Source: Leuctra nigra
Lineage: Eukaryota; Arthropoda; Insecta; Plecoptera; Leuctridae
DNA length: 64,000 nt
NCBI GenBank assembly: GCA_934045905.1
Contig: OW203768.1
Span: forward strand, 31,959,060-32,023,059
Direction: 5' to 3'
A model generated the notes under the pieces. It searched no databases and was not told the DNA's origin. It saw only the letters and a list, made by a program, of their open reading frames with translations. A program made the position numbers and the translations under genes. Shown in pieces: positions 58,349 to 64,000 of the stretch. Within the stretch, counting starts at the first letter, position 1. Every line of letters begins with the position of its first letter.

Positions 58349-59033
58349 CAAGTGTAGAAAAAATGCTTTCCGCTCGATTGGAGTGCCGAAATTAATTTTT
58401 GCATATATCGAAATTGTTTACAGTGACGTGCCTTCAATTTTGTTGGTGGTCATCTTGGAAAATATGGAGGAAAACGTATATTTTACAAATTATTTAATTG
58501 TTGGCAGAGGTAGATGAAAGGTTGAAAAATTATGAAATAATTCTGAATTCACTAAAACTAACTCAATACGCCGTGAACGAATTTTATTTTTTCATTGTTG
58601 GAATTTACCAATCACGTTTCTGTGTTTTTTTGCTCTCAATTTATTACGAATCGAGTGGACTTAGACTAATATATGTGGAATTACAATTTGTAGACAATTT
58701 CATTGTAAACAATACGCGTTTTTTTATTTAAAAAAAATTAAATTTTTTAACAAAATTGGTTTACGGCGTTTTTTTATTTTAATTTAAGTCCCCATTTTTG
58801 AGTTCGTTTTAATGAATAATTTCATAATTTTTCAACATTTCCTCTACCAACAATTAAATAATTTGTAAAATGCACGTTTTCCGCTCGTTTCCGCCATATT
58901 TTCCAAGATGGCCACCAACATAATTGAAGGCACGTCAGGTCATTTTAAGAAAGATGTAAACAATCGATAATTATTAAAAAATCAATATCGGGACTCCAAT
59001 CGAGCGGAATTACATTTGCTCCTATACTATATG
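58349..59033. mobile_element. About 685-bp palindromic element in CDO1 intron 1
   Basis: TTTCCGCTCGATTGGAGT pairs with ACTCCAATCGAGCGGAA. The inner arms share CAACAATTAAATAATTTG and AAGATGGCCACCAACA-type sequence, somewhat diverged. The outermost right end contains TTTGCTCCTATACTAT, also found at 17185. Confidence 0.65.
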
Positions 59034-59426
59034 ATATTACAAGATATCCTATTAATTAGTGAACATACAACATACAAAAAAATTAAATTTCAGATTACAA
59101 TACACATTGAGATATTTGCCAAAATTGCTTCAAATTCGAATTATCTTTTACGAAAAATTAAAAAAATTAGGTGCTAAATGGGGGATTCTGTCAAACCAGA
59201 TGAATATCTACAGATTATATTTCATGTATCTAAAGTTTCCACAATAAATGGCATCGCACAATTTAAATTTCTTTCTAAAAGACGCCAAAATCGCTTCAAA
59301 TTGTATTCCTTTGTGTCAATCATTCCTTTGTGTTTGACAAATATGAGGTATGTTCAATTTTAGTCAGTTTGAGGTGTTTTTAGTAAAATTGATGTTTTAA
59401 TGTTGTGTCTAAGTTCGGCCTGCTGG

Positions 59427-59960
59427 CCGGATAGCTCATTGGGTTGAGCTCTCACCCGTAGGCAGTGTTGTGACTTATCAAGGTATTTTTTTTTATCTAT
59501 TTTCTTATCTAGATAATTACATAATTTGATATCTTTATCTTTATCTAGATACAAATATTGTTATCTATTGACAATTATCTAGATAAAAAATATAAAATTC
59601 AAAATTCATTTATGTGTAAAAACATGCACAAACCTCAAATGTCAGATGATATGAAAAAGGAAAATCATCACCGTTTAGTCGCAATAGTTGGCTTGTTTAG
59701 ACGCCCCATTTTTTAAAAAACTTGAGTTCCGAATTTAGGATTCGAAATTAATTACGGAACAGTGTAGTATTTGGTAAAAACAAATTATCCATTATCTATT
59801 ACAGTTATCTTGATAATTTTTTTTAACTGTTTCTATTATCTAGATGATTTCTTGGAAATTTATCTACTATCTTATCTAGATATATTTTTGGCAGGTTATT
59901 TTTATCTTTATCTAGATAAAGATACCTGGTTTAAGTCCCGGTTCGGTACGACAACTTTGT
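59427..59960 (+). repeat. tRNA-like SINE head split by a TTATCTAGATAA-repeat insert
   Basis: GGATAGCTCATTGGGTTGAG (A-box-like) at 59433-59452 is separated from the B-box-like GTCCCGGTTCGGTAC (about 59936-59950). The intervening 480 bp are dominated by TTATCTAGATAA repeats. The insert begins near CAGTGTTGTGAC. No clean target duplication seen, and it is not a functional tRNA. Confidence 0.5.
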
Positions 59961-60039
59961 CAATGCAAGCTAATCAAGGTATTGTATAAATCGGCCCTAA
60001 ATCGTATCATTGAGCGAGCGAGCGTCTCTTATTTGCCCT

Positions 60040-60170
60040 TATGGCACGGACCTCTGTTATTTTAACATGTTTTTTTCTTCCCTGCATATTATAAGGTCGA
60101 GGTCGCTTCGTTTGTCTGATAGTGCTGAAATTGTGCACACGCGTATGGACCGCCTCTGGGGTTTGCATTC
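60040..60170 (+). repeat. Diverged dispersed repeat, partner of 3921-4030
   Basis: Shares a similar order of motifs with 3921-4030. Both carry a residual frame of the form R(F/L)SD.AEI.H, but no intact protein. Confidence 0.4.
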
Positions 60171-62851
60171 CGAAATTTGTTTGAAATCCGTTCATAGGTT
60201 AAAAATATAATAAATAAAATACATTCTATTAATAGCCTGGGATTTCTATTAAAGACTTAAATGAAGCTAAAATTTTGCATGGCTTTTACCACCATTACTC
60301 GTACATGTGCTCACTTATCAACGCGTTACGTTACATTGATCATTTTACAAGTATATTAATGAGAACATGTTTCCAAGATCTTATCTCTTTTATAATAATG
60401 GCATAATGGTAGCATAAATAATATAAAAATGTTAGCAAAATTGTGTATAAACTTGGCAAGATCTTGGTAAGATAAAAAAGATCATGCCTCACAAAATGGT
60501 ATCCACAAGTGTAAAATATATGCAAAAGGGAATCGAACCAGGCATTCTTACTTGGAGTTCAAGAGATCTGCCATCGAAATAATTTCTGTTGATGGACTGA
60601 ATGAATGGAATGTTGTGGTGTGGAGTTTGTTTACATTATCTCGGACTATTTACGAGCTAAGTGACTGGAAGCCAGCCTGGGATTATTATCACAACTGTCA
60701 AGATGACGAATGATCGTAAAGAGCTCATGTTACACTTATATCTAAAATTTTGAGTTGGTCTCTCCGTGAACGGAGGTCTTAAGAGTTTTGACAGGGCTGT
60801 CAAGAGAGATATCGAAAAGTTCCAAATTTACGTCACATCTATGCAATATTCCAGAATGTAGGCACAAGGACATTTTAAAGTTGAAATCAAAATCAGGAAT
60901 AATTATATTTGATTGAGTGGATCGTGGTTGCGGTTTGCGGTTAGAGATGTACGTATCAGTGCTCGCTCATCAACGTGTTCCACTGCTAAGCGCTTTCCTA
61001 GTATTATTCACACACAGCTTTAAATCATAGGTCAGTTAGGTTAGAATAAATAAGTCAAAAAGCCAACCAATTGGTTTGTGGCAACTCTTCCAAATATCTA
61101 GACTTTATATGGGTTCTCTCGCGTGGGTAAGTAAAGTATTTCCCCGAGCTTGGGAAAATCCCATTTAAAAGAAAGTTTAAGATAATCCCTTAATTCCCAT
61201 ATTTGTAGCATCACAAGTCTGGCTGTCAATATAATCTTGTTTGTAAAATGCATTCGATTCACTGATTCCACGCATGGGTTTTTCTTAGCCCTGCAAGATG
61301 CAAGTTCATCTTAGTTCTTCAGACATCAGCTAGACGATCAATTGAACAATAGAAATATACACTTCACTAATTGATAACTCCCGAATCTTTTACGTCAAAC
61401 AATTACTTGCTATACAATGTCAGACGTGATCACAATCTCGTTGCTAATTGCTAATCTATACTCCAAATGAAGGAGGTTGTTTAGATGGGCACGAGTCAAT
61501 TTAGTGAGATTCTTAGCACTGCTCTGTGATCAAGCGACTATATACACTTTTGAAAAAGAGAAATATTGTGAACAAACAATTCTTCTAGGTATGATTACAT
61601 TTTGCAACAGGTAGGTAGGTATTTGATACTTATTTTGAACGCTTCGAAAGAGAATCACGCAAAACCACAATCAGGATCGCCAAACATTTGACATCACTCT
61701 CACTGCTTATTCAAGCAATGTTGTATGAAATTCAGAAGCAAATTGTTTTTATTTATCAATAAAAGTCTACCTTTCCATAAAAGTTGACTTTGAACGGTAT
61801 CCATCAATTTTAGTGACACTCGTCCAAAATCCCATAGAATTTAGTTATTAACCTCCGTACAAAGATCAAGTACCTAGGTACCTTGTACCAGGGTTCAGGG
61901 TGTATAGTAAAATAATCCTCTGCCAAATCTGATAATACCTGTCAATCATGAAGATGTAAAAGAAAAACAATTGCCCCAATCAATCTTCATAATGGTGGAT
62001 GCACCATTGTAAATAACAACCTTTACACCTGTTGTGTTTAACCTTTAACACCCCTTAAACCTTTTTTAGCGTTGAGTCCAAAGAGTAAAGGTTATTTGAA
62101 ATGATTATTTGATTGTTATCAATTTTATCAATTTATTAATCAATAATATTGACAATCTGGTTTGATGTTGATGTATTACAGTTGAGTCGTTTCCTAGGCT
62201 TAAAATTATATGATTTAGGTATTTCCAGAGGTTGTATGCAATTATTTTAATTTTATGTGAAAAACAATCTTTCTCTTCACCAAATGAATGTATTTCCACA
62301 AACACGATCTTGTAGTAGGTCTAGCCAATAGCTATTTGTTCTCCCACGTCCTTGGTTAGATGATTTTCGCAATCTGGTCTAGATTTCTGTCCAAGTCGCC
62401 GAGTTTTTTTAATTGATTTTCGACGTCGAGTTTTCCAACGGATTTTGTAAGAGTCTTGTCATGATTTCTTGTAGGTCACACAATACGTGTACAATACGAC
62501 GTACCATTTCTTGATAAGTTATCGAAGAATGACAAATATTACAACATTCATTGATCATTTCTTTTTCCAAACGCGTTTTGTGGATAGTTCCAAGGATAAT
62601 TTCATCTTTCCAAGAGTAAAACTGTACTACTGATAATTAAAAGACGATTTTAAAAGTACCAGTGTGAATGTAATTTCATAAAAAGTGTAACTAGATTTTC
62701 TAGAACGCTGAGCTAAAATCCACTTGGCATACCTTTCGTATTCTAGTTTAGAATATCTTAGGTGTTTGCTTGCTTTTAGTGACATGATTCAGAAGATATT
62801 TGACACATTTTTTAAATAAAAACAAAAATAAACGAATATTATACCTAGGCT

Positions 62852-63882
62852 CAGGGGCGAAGCGTCAGGGGACACAGGGGAGACAGTGTCTCCCCTGGAA
62901 AAAGCGGACAGTGCTGTTCATATCTTTCATTCCTTAAAATTTGCTGTAATTGTATTTAATTTTTATGTATCGTACTTTTATTCGATGTATTAATTGGTGT
63001 TGTAATGAAACACATTGATTGTCAGTTGAAAACCATGCTCAATTTGGTGTCTTTACGAGCGAGCGAGTTCTGCTGCTGCGCGCGCATCTCCTATCTTATA
63101 ACCCGGGAGACATTTGCTACTTGTGTCCTCGCAGGCGAACGCAGAAGTATCTGCATCCTTCTTCCACTCGTTGTTCAAGCATTCATATGTTTTCTCTCAC
63201 TCCCACTCGCACTTACATCCGCCCGCCTATCCCGCGTATGGACATTCCATGCGATAACAGTCTTGCAAAAAAGACTCCGAGGTAGACGTGTCTCCTTGGT
63301 TATTATAATGTCCCTTGACAGCAACAAGAACATATTGACTGGAATGTACACACCGCAGTGCCATGCCAGCCGCCTCGCCTACGCCGTTGTGCAACACACA
63401 CAACATTCGCATAAACGCACTTAGTCAGCAGTAAAACTAAAAATATCTAGAAAAATGAGTCAGACTTGAAAACAAGTCAGTTCACACATTGACATTGCAT
63501 TGATTAGACGTATTATTTCCTCCAGATATTTTAGTTTGTTAATCGTTTGTATTGTGTTTGTGTACTGTGTATTATTTAATAATTTATTTATCACTAAAAT
63601 GGAAACTGACGTTGACAATGACGTTATCGATTATTTATTTATTAACAAACAGTTTTGCCGCATTTCATATTTTGCATTCATACGAATAAAAGTGTTCAAT
63701 AAGATCAAAGCGGCTTACGCCTCATCTCGATATTAGCCAGAGAGATGGTAAAATAAGTCGTAACTCGTAAGTGCGTCGAATTGAGTTAATATACAAAAAA
63801 TTTAGGTAAGCCAAAATACGCTATTTTCTATTTATTTGTTGTCTTGTGTCTCCCCAATTTTTGGAGGTACGCTTCGCCACTG
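62852..63882. mobile_element. 1031-bp hAT-like element in CDO1 intron 1
   Basis: Exact 8-bp duplication CCTAGGCT (62844-62851 and 63883-63890). Ends CAGGGGCGAAGCG and CGCTTCGCCACTG. Interior frames (for example 63005-63424) resemble no transposase I know. Confidence 0.8.
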
Positions 63883-64000
63883 CCTAGGCTATGAAAAATT
63901 TGACTATTAGTATTATAATAGAGAAATTTTAATTTTTCTGTGGGATTTACTGGTATTATTTTATGCTCAAAGTTGATGAAAACCCTGACCCTCGCATATC

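Larger units (their letters stand above)
54350..64000. other. CDO1: CDO1 intron 1 (at least 9.6 kb)
   Basis: Contains a SINE fragment, MITEs at 56798 and 57859, a foldback at 58349, a split SINE at 59427 and a hAT-like element at 62852. A G run at 56281-56297 and G/C-tract relics at 57480-57770 are also present. A diverged repeat with TGATTGAGTGGATC and AGCGCTTTCCTAGT-like sequence appears near 57055-57255 and 60905-61000. 54501-56797 and 61001-62843 otherwise show nothing. No further CDO1 exon was found. Confidence 0.5.

Noticed and set aside
59433..59460. Possible tRNA gene
   Set aside because: Only an A-box-like half is present and the B-box-like part is about 480 bp away. No cloverleaf can form, so it is a SINE head.
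63005..63424. 139-codon open frame inside the hAT-like element
   Set aside because: No transposase motif or other recognisable domain, and overlapping frames are equally open. Not called as a gene, only noted as an odd interior.

Overview
This is a window of an animal nuclear genome, almost certainly an insect. Genes have many GT-AG introns, exons are GC-rich inside AT-rich introns, and the non-coding DNA is packed with MITEs, hAT-type elements, SINEs, an RTE-like LINE relic and a Ty3/gypsy element. Motifs such as TAGGTACCTA and (ATG)n-bearing SINEs fit a hemipteran or a lepidopteran. I cannot decide the order from sequence alone, and no prokaryotic feature is present.

Positions 1-45874, minus strand: an unconventional class V myosin gene (Myo5, the didum orthologue of flies). 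I could place 20 consecutive coding exons plus one alternative first exon, all with GT-AG borders and matching phases. They encode about 1307 residues: the whole motor, the lever arm with six IQ motifs and most of the coiled coil. The cargo-binding globular tail lies beyond position 1. Two alternative starts are visible: a short canonical exon (45848-45874) and an intronic one (31892-32056) that would add a 55-residue N-terminus. Intron 6 carries an almost intact gag-pol retrotransposon of the Ty3/gypsy Mag/K02A2.6-like type (17497-22092) with 206-bp LTRs differing at one base and a perfect 5-bp target duplication.

Positions 45875-46520 are a compact divergent spacer. On the plus strand, 46521-49898 encodes an unrecognised, probably disordered protein of about 1076 residues with a PESERFPRYQ-type internal repeat. 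The proposed first exon is only 24 nt, followed by a 147-bp intron.

Positions 49899-54104 are intergenic and hold SINE copies and an AGTTACT-rich repeat. At 54105-54349 (plus) lies the first coding exon of cysteine dioxygenase (CDO1). The rest of the window appears to be its first intron, at least 9.6 kb long and full of repeats, including a hAT-like element with an exact 8-bp target duplication at 62852-63882.

The genes are functionally unrelated: an actin-based cargo motor, an unknown protein and a sulfur amino acid catabolic enzyme. The most notable points are the alternative Myo5 first exon, the undescribed repeat protein that shares its upstream spacer with Myo5, and the layered mobile-element content. 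That content includes several long foldback elements and a set of hAT-like elements, each with its own short palindrome repeated near its ends. Exon borders and element ends were read by eye and were not computed.
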